Part shown: positions 1 through 7,047 of the stretch, in pieces | How the letters are laid out: each line of letters begins with the position of its first letter | Position numbering within the stretch: position 1 is the first letter of the stretch | DNA from: JBFWPF01 sp050250135 | Lineage (GTDB): Bacteria; Chlamydiota; Chlamydiia; Chlamydiales; JAFEGQ01 | Direction: 5' to 3' | DNA length: 35,101 nt | Assembly: GCA_050250135.1 (NCBI GenBank) | Contig: JBFWPF010000021.1 | Coordinates: 1-35,101, forward strand | Notes under the pieces: model-generated | Told to the model about the DNA's origin: nothing | The model's input: the letters and a program-made list of their open reading frames with translations, nothing else | Databases searched by the model: none | Made by a program: the position numbers and the translations under genes

Positions 1-102
1 TGAATTTGCTACGTGAGGACCACACCTACAAGCGTGGCCTGAGGGCAAAGATGCGAAGGTGCCATCGCTCAGAAGCGTACCTGGATCAGGTCTTATCAGT
101 AG

Positions 103-538
103 GAAATTTTTGATGCGCTAGCCCTGGGTCAATCGCTTCCTAAGCTAAGCCGGCGCAGACCTAATTATGTGATCCTGGACGCATCAGGGCTAAAGGTGAT
201 CGGAGACGGGGAATGGAAAGTCAAGGTCCATGGGCAGGGAAGACGTAGGCAGTGGATTAAGGTCCACCTAGGGGTTGATGCGCAAAGCCAGGAGATCGTC
301 GCGGAGATGACGACGGCGAGTGAAGTGTGCGATGGAAAGATGACAGGTTTCTTATTGAACCAGGTGAAAGGGAAGGTCAAGGGTGTACTTGCTGATGGGG
401 GCTATGACGAGCGATCTGCCCGGGATCAGGTGAAAGCCAGAGGAGCCAAGGCGCATATACCCCCTCGAAGAAATGGCCGGTTGCGGGGAGACCCGGATAG
501 GGACGAGGCTTTGCGCATTATGCATGGGCTGGGCAATA
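103..538 (+). pseudogene. IS5-family transposase fragment
   Basis: This is the central part of a DDE transposase of the IS5 family. The reading frame is open from just after a TAG at 100-102 and carries the first catalytic Asp in DASGLKV (about base 178), the GEWKVKVHG segment typical of the IS5/IS903 group, and the second Asp in LADGGYD. The following GDPDRDEALRI segment still resembles the family. The match then stops at the left end of the IS3-like element near base 539, so the catalytic Glu and the C-terminus are missing. The N-terminal part is also missing or out of frame in bases 1-102, where I recognise nothing. It is not expected to be active. A GTG at 169 would allow a short product, but this is very probably a remnant. 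Confidence 0.75.
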
Positions 539-563
539 TGCTGACCCTAATTAACTTGGACAC
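539..563 (+). repeat. Left terminal inverted repeat of IS3-like element
   Basis: The inner eight bases TTGGACAC (556-563) are the exact complement of 1813-1820. The outer part matches imperfectly, with one gap. This is the expected place for the left end, just upstream of orfA. Confidence 0.6.
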
Positions 564-616
564 AGGTTTGCGGTATACTGAGCTGCCTAAGAGGAAGATA
601 GCTGGAGGTATGGCAA

Positions 617-925
617 ATGGCAGAAGCAGTGAAAAAGCGTTGGACGGCGGGTCGTAAGAAGGAGGCTGTCGTTAGGATGATGAGGGGTGAGTCTGTTGAT
701 GAGGTAAGCCGAGACCTAGGCGTGGAGAGCTATCGGCTCGAGAAGTGGAAGGACCAAGCTTTGGCCTCCATAGAGGCGGGGCTTAGGGATCGACAAGGGG
801 ATCCAATAGCTGAGGAACTGGACAAGGCTCAGAAGCAGATTGGGCAGCAGGCTATGGAGATAGAGCTTTTGAGGGGAAAGATTCGGCGTAAATTCCCTTT
901 AGTGCAGAGGAGGTCGAGGAAATGA
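617..925 (+). CDS. IS3-family transposase OrfA (helix-turn-helix)
   Basis: This 102-aa protein is the DNA-binding subunit of the IS3-like element. Residues about 7-50 form a helix-turn-helix of the transposase_8/IS911 OrfA type, with RWTAGRKKEAVVRMMRGE and then VSRDLGVESYRLEKWK. Residues 70-90 (AEELDKAQKQIGQQAMEIELL) form the leucine-zipper-like coiled coil through which OrfA proteins multimerise. The stop overlaps the orfB start as ATGA, so this group probably uses translational coupling. The frame is intact. Because orfB is broken, any product would have no catalytic partner from this copy. Confidence 0.8.
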   Translation: MAEAVKKRWTAGRKKEAVVRMMRGESVDEVSRDLGVESYRLEKWKDQALASIEAGLRDRQGDPIAEELDKAQKQIGQQAMEIELLRGKIRRKFPLVQRRSRK

Positions 926-1824
926 GAGGATCGATCTCTCCAGCCACGGGTTTAAGGTATGGTCGGGAAAGGGTGTGTCGGGTTTGGGAATTTTCCAGGT
1001 CCACCCTCTATGCCCAAAAGCACCAGGAGCCACTCTCCAGAAATCGTCCCGGTCCTAAGCCCAGAATCTCAGACCTTGACCTGGTCAAGCATGTGAAGGG
1101 GGATCTGGAAGAGAGCCCCTTTGTTGGAGAAGGCCATCGTAAGGTCTGGGCCCGTTTGAAGAGGCAGGGAAAGCAAGTGAGTCGTCACCGAGTTTTGAGA
1201 CTGATGAAGGAGAATCGGTGGCTTTCTCCTCATCAATCCCGTAGGGGGAAAAAGCGGGAGCACGACCGGCATATCGTCACAAGTTGTCCGAACTGGATGT
1301 GGCGAACGGATGGGGCGAGGATCGAGACGGTGCGCGATGGGTGGGTATGGCTATTCACTGTGGTGGAACACTGGAACAGCGAATGTTTGGGGTGGCACGT
1401 GACGAATAAGGGAGACCGCCATGCGGCTTTGGAAGCGCTAGGCAATGCCCTGTAGTATGAGTTTGGAGAGGTTAAGTCGAAGGTAGCGTCTGGTGTGATG
1501 CTCAGGCTAGATCACGGTCCTCAGTAAACCTCAGAAGAGCTTTGTAGGCAAGTAGCGGAGTGGGGTTTTATCAGGAGCCCTGCCTTTGTGAGAGAACCGG
1601 AGACCAACGGGGTGGTGGAGGGTTTTACCCGGACCCTCAAGGAGCAGGCAGTCCATGGTCAGGTATTTCAGACGGTGGATGATGTGAGGGTAGCAGTGGA
1701 GGCGTTTGTGAAGCGGTACAATGAGAATTGGCTAGTGCAGAAGCTGGGCTACAAGAGCCCTGTGGAGGCGAAGCTGGCATGGAAGGGAAAAGTGGTGGCT
1801 TGGTGCAAAAAAGTGTCCAAATAA
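922..1824 (+). pseudogene. IS3-family transposase OrfB (rve domain), two in-frame stops
   Basis: This is the catalytic subunit of the IS3-like element. In one continuous frame there is an HTH_21-type region (GEGHRKVWARLKRQGKQVSRHR) and then the retroviral-integrase fold. The first Asp is in WMWRTDG, the second in LRLDHGPQ, and the Glu in ETNGVVEGFTRTLKEQ. The C-terminal RYNENWLVQKLGYKSP tail is typical. TAG at 1453-1455 and TAA at 1525-1527 interrupt this frame. The second lies where relatives read HGSQYTS, so it looks like a Tyr codon changed to stop. No frameshift is needed to join the parts, so the damage is recent nonsense mutation and the enzyme is presumably dead. Confidence 0.85.
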
Positions 1825-1838
1825 ATCGGGGCAGTACA
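1813..1838 (-). repeat. Right terminal inverted repeat of IS3-like element
   Basis: Read on the minus strand it begins TGTACTGCCCCG and ends TTGGACAC, which is the usual look of IS3-group termini. It marks the point where the minus-strand RhuM reading frame is cut. Confidence 0.6.
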
Positions 1839-2034
1839 GGACTGTGACTTCAAATAGCGTTCCCATCATCTTCTGTGTGAGCCAAACAGACTCCTCCGCT
1901 ACCCGAACCTCAATGCCATCCTCGCCTGCTTGCTTAGTGAAGATCAGGAATTCAGCCGTACTGCTGCGAATCCGGAGCTGGCGGTCAGGGTTGGGCAAAG
2001 GATCTGGAAATTTCTTTTTCATCTTCATTTGCAT
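1839..2034 (-). pseudogene. RhuM-family protein, N-terminal fragment cut by IS end
   Basis: The minus-strand frame starts with Met-rich codons at 2034 and runs into the right end of the IS3-like element. The segment EFLIFTKQAGEDGIEVRV followed by EESVWLTQKMMGTLFEV matches the N-terminus of the RhuM (virulence RhuM/Fic-associated) family, in which the WLTQ-MAELF motif is highly conserved. Intact members run to about 300 aa; only about 65 codons remain before IS-derived sequence begins. The start lies 13 bases downstream of the 3' end of the CAT-anticodon tRNA on the same strand, as for cargo integrated behind a tRNA. RhuM proteins have no established biochemical role. I see no good ribosome binding site. 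Confidence 0.75.
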
Positions 2035-2046
2035 GTTATGGGGAAT

Positions 2047-2120
2047 TGGGGCAACTAGGACTTGAACCTAGGACCGACGGATTATGAGTCCGCTGCTCTA
2101 ACCGACTGAGCTATTGCCCC
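2047..2120 (-). tRNA. tRNA with CAT anticodon (Ile2 or elongator Met)
   Basis: Read on the minus strand, this is a complete 74-nt cloverleaf: a 7-bp acceptor stem GGGGCAA/TTGCCCC, D-arm GCTC/GAGC, anticodon stem GCGGA/TCCGT with loop CTCATAA, T-arm CTAGG-TTCAAGT-CCTAG, and discriminator A at 2047. The 3' CCA is not encoded. It is not the initiator, because it lacks the three G-C pairs next to the anticodon loop and has a paired 1-72. The anticodon and T-arms look more like lysidine-modified tRNA-Ile2 than elongator tRNA-Met, but I cannot decide from sequence alone. Confidence 0.95.
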
Positions 2121-2298
2121 GATAAAAAAGGTACCAATGGTGATAGAGTAACACGGAGCGGTTCAAGGGTCTAGGGCAGGTCATCAACTTCCCAGATCTC
2201 CAAAGGAAAGACACAGCGTCGCTTCCTCACCCTTGGCTCGGAAACGCCCCTGGAAACCCTTTTTTTTAATCCGAAGGGAATCTAACTGATGACACGCC
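2121..2298. other. Spacer between tRNA and decayed csaA, no gene recognised
   Basis: There is no reading frame I recognise on either strand and no clear promoter or terminator. A run of eight T at about 2261-2268 would be an A-run on the minus strand, downstream of the csaA remnant. The spacer could hold degraded gene sequence. Confidence 0.4.
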
Positions 2299-2612
2299 CT
2301 AGTGAAGCCTGCTTCCATTAGGAACAAGGGCGTCAGGGCCAACCAGGACAATAGCCCCGCTTTCATCAGAAAGCCCCAGGACTAAAACCCCCGAAAGGAA
2401 AGGGCCAATCTGCTTAGAAGGAAAATTGACCACCCCCAATACCTGACGCCCCACAAGAGTGCGGGGTCGATAATGATGGGTAATTTGAGCCGAGGTCCGC
2501 TTGTGGCCCAGCAGGCCAAGAAGCTTTAGCGCCGGTTTGCAGGAAAGGGCTCGGCCTTGAGGACGGTGCCCACCCGGATGTCGACCTTGGTAAAGTCATC
2601 GTAAAAAATCAT
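2299..2612 (-). pseudogene. csaA: CsaA-type tRNA-binding domain protein, frameshifted
   Basis: On the minus strand a frame opens with ATG at 2612 and encodes MIFYDDFTKVDIRVGTVLKA, a near-perfect CsaA N-terminus. It then hits TAA at 2526-2528. The rest of the protein continues in another frame: GHKRTSAQITHHY, LVGRQVLGVVNFPSKQIGPF, VLVLGLSDESGAIVLVGPD, and a natural end at TAG 2299-2301 after SRLH. CsaA is a small dimeric OB-fold protein of about 110 aa with chaperone-like and tRNA-binding activity. Here the family segment between FPANRR and LGHKRTSA is shortened and shifted, which suggests a small deletion around 2530-2545. Unless programmed frameshifting or a sequencing error is involved, the gene is dead. 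Confidence 0.85.
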
Positions 2613-2649
2613 GCATCCACAATAGAGGGTTCAGAGAGGGAGGTCAAGG

Positions 2650-2679
2650 TTGACGCAAAATGGGGTAAAAGAGTATAGT
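2650..2679 (+). promoter_or_regulatory. Predicted sigma-70-type promoter of brnQ
   Basis: There is a -35 box TTGACG (2650-2655), an 18-bp spacer and a -10 box TATAGT (2674-2679). Transcription would start at about 2686, giving a leader of about 100 nt before brnQ. Confidence 0.6.
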
Positions 2680-2686
2680 GGTGGTT

Positions 2687-2740
2687 ATGAAAAATTTTTC
2701 TGTAAATCGCTTTAGGGTCGTGCGCTTGGCGCACATATAA
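2687..2740 (+). CDS. Possible 17-aa leader peptide ahead of brnQ
   Basis: ATG at 2687 to TAA at 2738-2740 encodes MKNFSVNRFRVVRLAHI. Five of 17 residues are branched-chain (V, V, V, L, I), four of them in the last seven codons. The codons run through both hairpin arms of the brnQ leader, so ribosome position could change the fold. Against it: if transcription begins at about 2686 the ORF would be leaderless, there is no clear ribosome binding site, and Arg is also frequent. This is speculative. Confidence 0.25.
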   Translation: MKNFSVNRFRVVRLAHI

Positions 2741-2776
2741 TCTCTCCTAATAAAAATTTTTCTTTAACCTAAAGCG
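2690..2776 (+). promoter_or_regulatory. Structured leader of brnQ with two A5T5 palindromes and a start-proximal stem
   Basis: AAAAATTTTT occurs at 2690-2699 and again at 2752-2761. CGCTTTAGG (2708-2716) is the exact complement of CCTAAAGCG (2768-2776), which ends nine bases before the brnQ ATG and covers the region where its ribosome binding site must lie. Between them GTGCGC/GGCGCAC-type bases (2720-2734) form a small hairpin. Pairing the two A5T5 blocks with each other would cross the 9-bp stem, so the two pairings are alternatives or a pseudoknot. The A5T5 blocks could instead be DNA operators. Confidence 0.5.
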
Positions 2777-2785
2777 GATAGACCC

Positions 2786-3859
2786 ATGAAGTCACGACCC
2801 GGTATTTTCACAACAGGCTTGGCCATTTTCTCGATGTTCTTCGGCGCAGGGAACGTCTTTGTGCCGCTGCTGTTGGGAAAGAGCGTGGGAGAGGGGATAG
2901 GAATCGCCCTCTGCGGCTTTTTGTTGACCGCCATCGGGGCGCCGATGCTTGGGCTCTTTTCGACGATTTTGTGCGAGGGAGACTCAAGGGCCTTTTTCCT
3001 GCGGGGCGGAAGATCACTTGGCTACTTGTTAATGGGAGTTTGCCTGGCACTGTTGGGCCCCTTTGCAGTCTTGCCCCGCTGTCTGATCGTGTCACACGCA
3101 GCCGTTAGCCCCTATCTGGGCTTGGGGCTATGGGCCTACAGCGCGCTGGCACTGGGGGTGCTGTTTGCGCTGATGGTAAAGCAGGGCAATCTGCTGACGA
3201 TTTTGGGGCGAGGCTTGAGCCCACTGCTGCTAGTGCTACTTTTGGTGCTGATTGGGGTGGGCCTTGCAACGCCTGGGGAAGCGGGTGCGGGAGTGGAGGG
3301 GCCGTTTTGGGTGGGGCTAGGAAGCGGCTACGACACGATGGATCTGTTGGCCTCGGTGCTGTTTGCAGGAGCGATCTGGTCGCTGCTGGGGGGACGGAAA
3401 GATGCTGGGAGGATTACGCTCCTTTCGGGTCTGATCGGGGGGGTGCTGCTGGGTGTGGTGTATGTGGGGATGGGATGCGTTGCCGCGCGCCATGGGGCCC
3501 TTTTGGAAGGGGTGGCGACCGAAGGGCTGCTCACCCATCTGGCCCGGTGCTTGTTGGGGCCGAAGCTTGCCTTTGTGGCGAATATGGCAGTGGCTCTGGC
3601 GTGTCTGACGACAATTATGGGGCTCTGTGTCGCTATTACGAGTTTGCTCAGGCAGCTGTTTGGGCAGGCTTTTCCCTACCTGTGGACCGTTGCGGGGATG
3701 CTGGTTGTGACGGGCGCGCTGGCTAACTTGGGCTTTGGGCCAATTGCACGGATGATCCATGGAGCGGCGACGGTTTGCTATCCGCTGATGATCGGCCTTG
3801 CGATTTGGAATGCGCTCCGTCCGCCGGTTTTAGTTGGAAGGAAAGGGCCAGTGGGGTAA
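2786..3859 (+). CDS. brnQ: Branched-chain amino acid:cation symporter BrnQ
   Basis: This 357-aa inner-membrane protein is predicted to import Leu, Ile and Val with Na+ or H+ (LIVCS family, TC 2.A.26). The family hallmark is FSMFFGAGNVFVPLLLG in the first membrane helix (residues about 15-31). The rest is a series of about ten or more hydrophobic helices, including LLMGVCLALLGPFAVLPRC. It is shorter than typical BrnQ (about 430 aa), and the loops look trimmed. A BCAA importer fits an obligate intracellular bacterium that depends on host amino acids. It has its own promoter and an unusual leader, and nothing else appears to be co-transcribed upstream. A weak ATCGG/CCGAT hairpin follows the stop at about 3865-3880. 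Confidence 0.9.
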   Translation: MKSRPGIFTTGLAIFSMFFGAGNVFVPLLLGKSVGEGIGIALCGFLLTAIGAPMLGLFSTILCEGDSRAFFLRGGRSLGYLLMGVCLALLGPFAVLPRCLIVSHAAVSPYLGLGLWAYSALALGVLFALMVKQGNLLTILGRGLSPLLLVLLLVLIGVGLATPGEAGAGVEGPFWVGLGSGYDTMDLLASVLFAGAIWSLLGGRKDAGRITLLSGLIGGVLLGVVYVGMGCVAARHGALLEGVATEGLLTHLARCLLGPKLAFVANMAVALACLTTIMGLCVAITSLLRQLFGQAFPYLWTVAGMLVVTGALANLGFGPIARMIHGAATVCYPLMIGLAIWNALRPPVLVGRKGPVG

Positions 3860-3892
3860 AAATCGGGAAAAACCGATCCTGCCGAACTCTCG

Positions 3893-5095
3893 ATGCGCAT
3901 TTGGCGACTCCTACCTCTAGTACTGCTGTTGGGATCCCCTCTGGTGGCAGAGGAGCAAGGGGTGCCTACCCCTGTAGAGGAATGCGAGTATTACATTCCG
4001 CCGCCCGGATGCTGCTCAAATTGCTGCGTAAGCGTGGCAGATGATACCTACATCGAGGGGTATCTTCAGGCGCTAATCGACGAGCACTTCGGGGAATACC
4101 ACATCAACGTTTGTGTGGAAGGGTGCACGGTCATCCTATCGCATATGCCGAACAACTGCGAAATCGTGAGGGATATCGTCCAGTTCGTGCGAGACTTTCC
4201 CGGCGTAAACTGTGTGGTGGTCGATCGGGATTGCTTGCGGTGCCGCCCGGTGAAGCACCCGACCCCCTATCAAGACTGCTACCGCCTCAATGGAGTCTGG
4301 TTTCCCCAGCGCTCGGTGCTGTTTAAGTACCTGGTGGCCGATCCCCGTCAGATCCGCTTTGGAGCGGGATATCGATTTCACGACGATGTCTTTGGGAGCC
4401 GGATCGGCTGCGCCACCTTTGGGAATATCTTCCCGATCTTTAGATGGATTGGCGTTGGGCCGATGTGCGGCGATATGCAGATCAGCATTGAGGGGGGCGT
4501 TTTTGCAATCTTCCAGTTCGACCCAGTAGCACGAGAGGTGGACGGGGATTCGGTGGCACTGGTGAATGCCGACTACGTGGTGGGTATACCGCTGACGTAC
4601 GCCTATGGAAACTGGTCCTACCGCCTGAGGTTGTACCACCAGAGCTCCCACCTTGGGGATGAGTTTTTGGTGAACCGGCCGGGCTTTGTCCGGCTGAACC
4701 CAAGCCGTGAGGCACTGGAGCTTTTCGCCTCTTGGCAGCCCAACGATGCGATCCGCCTCTACGGGGGAGCAGGATGGGTCTACCACAGCAACGACGGCTA
4801 CAAGATCAAGCCCTTCTATGTGGCCTACGGGTTTGAGATGCGCCTGCCGGGGAGCCGGGACCTCTACCAATGCCTCTACTACAAGCCGCTGCTGGCGGTC
4901 TACATCCAAAACTGGCAAGACGTGGGCTGGAACTTCGATGCCAACTACGTGCTAGGGATCGAGTGGAGCAAGGTGAGGGGCCTAGGGCAAAAGATGAGAA
5001 CCTACTTCGAGTACCACGATGGCTTCTCCCACGAGGGGCAGTTCTCAAAGCTTCGTACAAGCTACTTCAGTGTAAACATTTCTTTTGGGTGGTAG
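3893..5095 (+). CDS. Cysteine-rich DUF1207 outer-membrane protein with BON-like domain
   Basis: This 400-aa exported protein has a signal peptide of about 19 residues (MRIWRLLPLVLLLGSPLVA). It continues with an unusually Cys-rich N-terminal part, with Cys at 31, 40, 41, 44, 45, 74, 78, 89, 107, 114, 117 and 129. Residues about 52-112 (YLQALIDEHFGEYHINVCVE to FPGVNCVVV) resemble a BON/secretin-like alpha-beta unit. Residues about 145-400 match the DUF1207 family: RFGAGYRFHDDVFGSRIG, alternating-residue strands, and a C-terminal aromatic ending VNISFGW typical of BamA-inserted barrels. I infer an outer-membrane barrel whose N-terminal domain could form disulfides in the chlamydial envelope. No ligand is known. 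The start is chosen because it gives the signal peptide; the ribosome binding site is weak. Confidence 0.8.
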   Translation: MRIWRLLPLVLLLGSPLVAEEQGVPTPVEECEYYIPPPGCCSNCCVSVADDTYIEGYLQALIDEHFGEYHINVCVEGCTVILSHMPNNCEIVRDIVQFVRDFPGVNCVVVDRDCLRCRPVKHPTPYQDCYRLNGVWFPQRSVLFKYLVADPRQIRFGAGYRFHDDVFGSRIGCATFGNIFPIFRWIGVGPMCGDMQISIEGGVFAIFQFDPVAREVDGDSVALVNADYVVGIPLTYAYGNWSYRLRLYHQSSHLGDEFLVNRPGFVRLNPSREALELFASWQPNDAIRLYGGAGWVYHSNDGYKIKPFYVAYGFEMRLPGSRDLYQCLYYKPLLAVYIQNWQDVGWNFDANYVLGIEWSKVRGLGQKMRTYFEYHDGFSHEGQFSKLRTSYFSVNISFGW

Positions 5096-5103
5096 GGGCT
5101 CAC

Positions 5104-5133
5104 TTGCTTAATTGGCCAATTTTAGGGTAAACT
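5104..5133 (+). promoter_or_regulatory. Predicted promoter of typA
   Basis: There is a -35 TTGCTT (5104-5109), an 18-bp spacer containing the palindrome AATTGGCCAATT, and a -10 TAAACT (5128-5133), 25 bp before the typA ATG. Confidence 0.45.
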
Positions 5134-5158
5134 CCTCACCGTTTAGTGGATTTCTACC

Positions 5159-6928
5159 ATGCTCCCTCGCGACAAGATTCGGAATATCGCCATCGTTGCC
5201 CACATCGACCACGGGAAGACCACCCTGCTCGATGCCCTTTTGCGCCAGTTTCAGATGGTGCGGGGGACCCAGGAGAGGATGATGGACTCCTACGACCAGG
5301 AGAAGGAGCGGGGGATCACGATTTTCTCCAAGCACACCTCGGTCCGGTTTGGGGATTTCAAGATTAATATTGTCGATACGCCGGGGCACGCCGACTTCTC
5401 GGGTGAGGTGGAGCGGGTGCTGGGGATGGTCGACGGGGTGTTGCTGCTGGTGGATGCGGCTGAGGGGCCGATGCCCCAGACCCGCTTTGTGCTGACAAAA
5501 GCGCTCCGATTTGGGCTGACGCCGCTTGTGGTGATCAACAAGATCGATAAACCGGCGGCCGATCCCGACAATGCGCTGAACCTGACCTTTGATCTGTTTG
5601 TCGAGCTGGGGGCGAATGATGAGCAGCTGGGCTTTACCCACTGCTATGCGTCGGGGGTGAACGGCTTTGCGATGCGGGAGCTAGAGGATGAGCGGAAGGA
5701 TATGCGGCCGCTCCTGGAGCTGGTGACGGAGAAGATCCCGGCGCCGAAAGGGGAGGAGGGGGGGCCCTTCCTGATGCAGGTGGCGACCCTCCAGTATGAT
5801 GACTACCTGGGCCGTCAGGCGTGCGGGAGGATCATGCGGGGTGAGCTGAAGGCAAACATGCCGGTGGTGAAGGTGGACAGGGCGGGAGAGGAGAGCAGCG
5901 AGAAGGTGGCGCGGGTTCAGGTCTATGAGGGCTTGCAGCTGGCTGAGGTGCCGTCGGCAGGGGTAGGGGAGATCGTCCGGATCTCAGGTATCGAGGAGGT
6001 GACGGTTGGGGATACCCTCTGTGCTCCGGAAAAGATCGAGCACCTGCCAGCGCCTCCGCTCGATGAGCCGACGATCTCGCTTGCGGTTCGGGTTAACACA
6101 AGCCCCCTCTCGGGGCGGGATGGGAAGCATGTGACGATGAACAAGATCCGGGAGCGGCTGGAGCGGGAGTGCCGGGCCAATATTTCGCTGCGGATCGAGA
6201 GCTCGTCAAACGATGAGGTTATCTTGGCTGGTCGTGGCGAGCTCCACCTGTCGGTTGTGGTCGAGGCGATGCGGCGGGAGGGGTTTGAGCTTTCCTTGGG
6301 TAAACCCCGTGTGCTGGTTAAGGAGATCGATGGGCAGAAATGTGAGCCGATGGAACGGGCTGAGGTAGAGGTGCCGAGCGACTTTCAAGGGGTGGTGATC
6401 GAGCAGCTGTGCCAACGGGGTGGGGAGCTGGAGCACCTGGAGCTGACCCCCGAGGGGCTTGTGCAGATGCGCTTTTTGATCCCGACGCGGGGGCTAATGG
6501 GCTACCGGAACACCTTCCTTACGATCACGAAGGGTGAGGGAATTTTGGCCCACCTATTCGATAGCTACCAGCCCTGGAAGGGGAGCCTCAAGATGAGGAC
6601 CAACGGCTCCCTTGTGGCAACGGCGCCGGGCAAGGCGACGACCTACGCTTTAGACCCGTTGCAGGCGAGGGGTGTCCTTTATATTGAGCCGGGTACAGAG
6701 GTGTATAAGGGAATGGTGGTGGGGGAGAATAACCGCGCGGGGGACCTGGGTGTTAACGTGGCGAAGGAAAAGAAACTGACCAACGTCCGGGCAGCGGGTA
6801 AGGATGAGCAGGCCTTCTTAGCCCCTCCCCGCCGGCTCAATCTGGAGCTGGCGATGGACCTGATCCAGGACGATGAGTGGATCGAGGTAACTCCAAAGCA
6901 CCTCAGGCTCAGAAAAGCTGTTCTTTAG
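5159..6928 (+). CDS. typA: Ribosome-associated GTPase TypA/BipA
   Basis: This 589-aa translational GTPase of the EF-G/LepA superfamily helps 50S assembly and translation under stress. The G-domain motifs are all present: P-loop AHIDHGKTTL (residues 14-23), switch I ERGITIFSK, DTPGHADFSGE, NKIDKP, and the G5 region CYASG. Domain II follows (FLMQVATLQYDDYLGR), then the domain III/V part with GRGELHLSVVVEAMRREGFE, and the TypA-specific C-terminal domain (RTNGSLVATAPGKATTYAL). The length is close to the usual 600-610 aa. The ATG at 5159 gives the normal N-terminus; its ribosome binding site is poor. It is monocistronic here, with its own predicted promoter and a strong inverted repeat 23 bp after the stop. 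Confidence 0.97.
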   Translation: MLPRDKIRNIAIVAHIDHGKTTLLDALLRQFQMVRGTQERMMDSYDQEKERGITIFSKHTSVRFGDFKINIVDTPGHADFSGEVERVLGMVDGVLLLVDAAEGPMPQTRFVLTKALRFGLTPLVVINKIDKPAADPDNALNLTFDLFVELGANDEQLGFTHCYASGVNGFAMRELEDERKDMRPLLELVTEKIPAPKGEEGGPFLMQVATLQYDDYLGRQACGRIMRGELKANMPVVKVDRAGEESSEKVARVQVYEGLQLAEVPSAGVGEIVRISGIEEVTVGDTLCAPEKIEHLPAPPLDEPTISLAVRVNTSPLSGRDGKHVTMNKIRERLERECRANISLRIESSSNDEVILAGRGELHLSVVVEAMRREGFELSLGKPRVLVKEIDGQKCEPMERAEVEVPSDFQGVVIEQLCQRGGELEHLELTPEGLVQMRFLIPTRGLMGYRNTFLTITKGEGILAHLFDSYQPWKGSLKMRTNGSLVATAPGKATTYALDPLQARGVLYIEPGTEVYKGMVVGENNRAGDLGVNVAKEKKLTNVRAAGKDEQAFLAPPRRLNLELAMDLIQDDEWIEVTPKHLRLRKAVL

Positions 6929-6951
6929 TTCATTGATTTTCAGTCAATTGT

Positions 6952-6989
6952 AGAATCCGGCAAGCCTTTCCGGAAAATTGCCGGATTCT
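6952..6989. repeat. 12-bp perfect inverted repeat with CCGGCAA/TTGCCGG
   Basis: AGAATCCGGCAA (6952-6963) pairs exactly with TTGCCGGATTCT (6978-6989) across a 14-base loop that itself holds TCCGGA. No T-run follows, so a simple terminator for typA is unlikely. The same core recurs at 7048-7083. Confidence 0.7.
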
Positions 6990-7047
6990 GGCAAAATGGG
7001 TCTAGAGAGCCTAAACATAGATAGCTTGTAATCAGAGAGTTGTGGAA

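Larger units (their letters stand above)
539..1838 (+). mobile_element. IS3-family insertion sequence, decayed
   Basis: This element of about 1.3 kb is bounded by imperfect terminal inverted repeats. The left end (539-563) and the reverse complement of the right end (1813-1838) share the inner TTGGACAC exactly, plus a looser CTGNCCC-type outer part. It contains the two-ORF layout of IS3 elements: orfA, a helix-turn-helix protein, and orfB, an integrase-like DDE protein overlapping it as ATGA. I see no clear 3-5 bp target duplication. The flanks differ in origin: an IS5 fragment on the left and a RhuM gene on the right. This suggests later deletion or recombination rather than one clean insertion. 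orfB is broken by two stops, so the element could move only if a transposase were supplied in trans. Confidence 0.75.

Noticed and set aside
4136..4918. A 260-codon minus-strand open frame within the DUF1207 gene
   Set aside because: There is no domain, no ribosome binding site of note, and it lies entirely inside a plus-strand gene with signal peptide and family match.
6952..6989. Inverted repeat after typA as a rho-independent terminator
   Set aside because: The stem is strong but is followed by GGCAAAATGGG rather than a T-run, and its core recurs ahead of the next gene, so it fits better as a regulatory or dispersed repeat.
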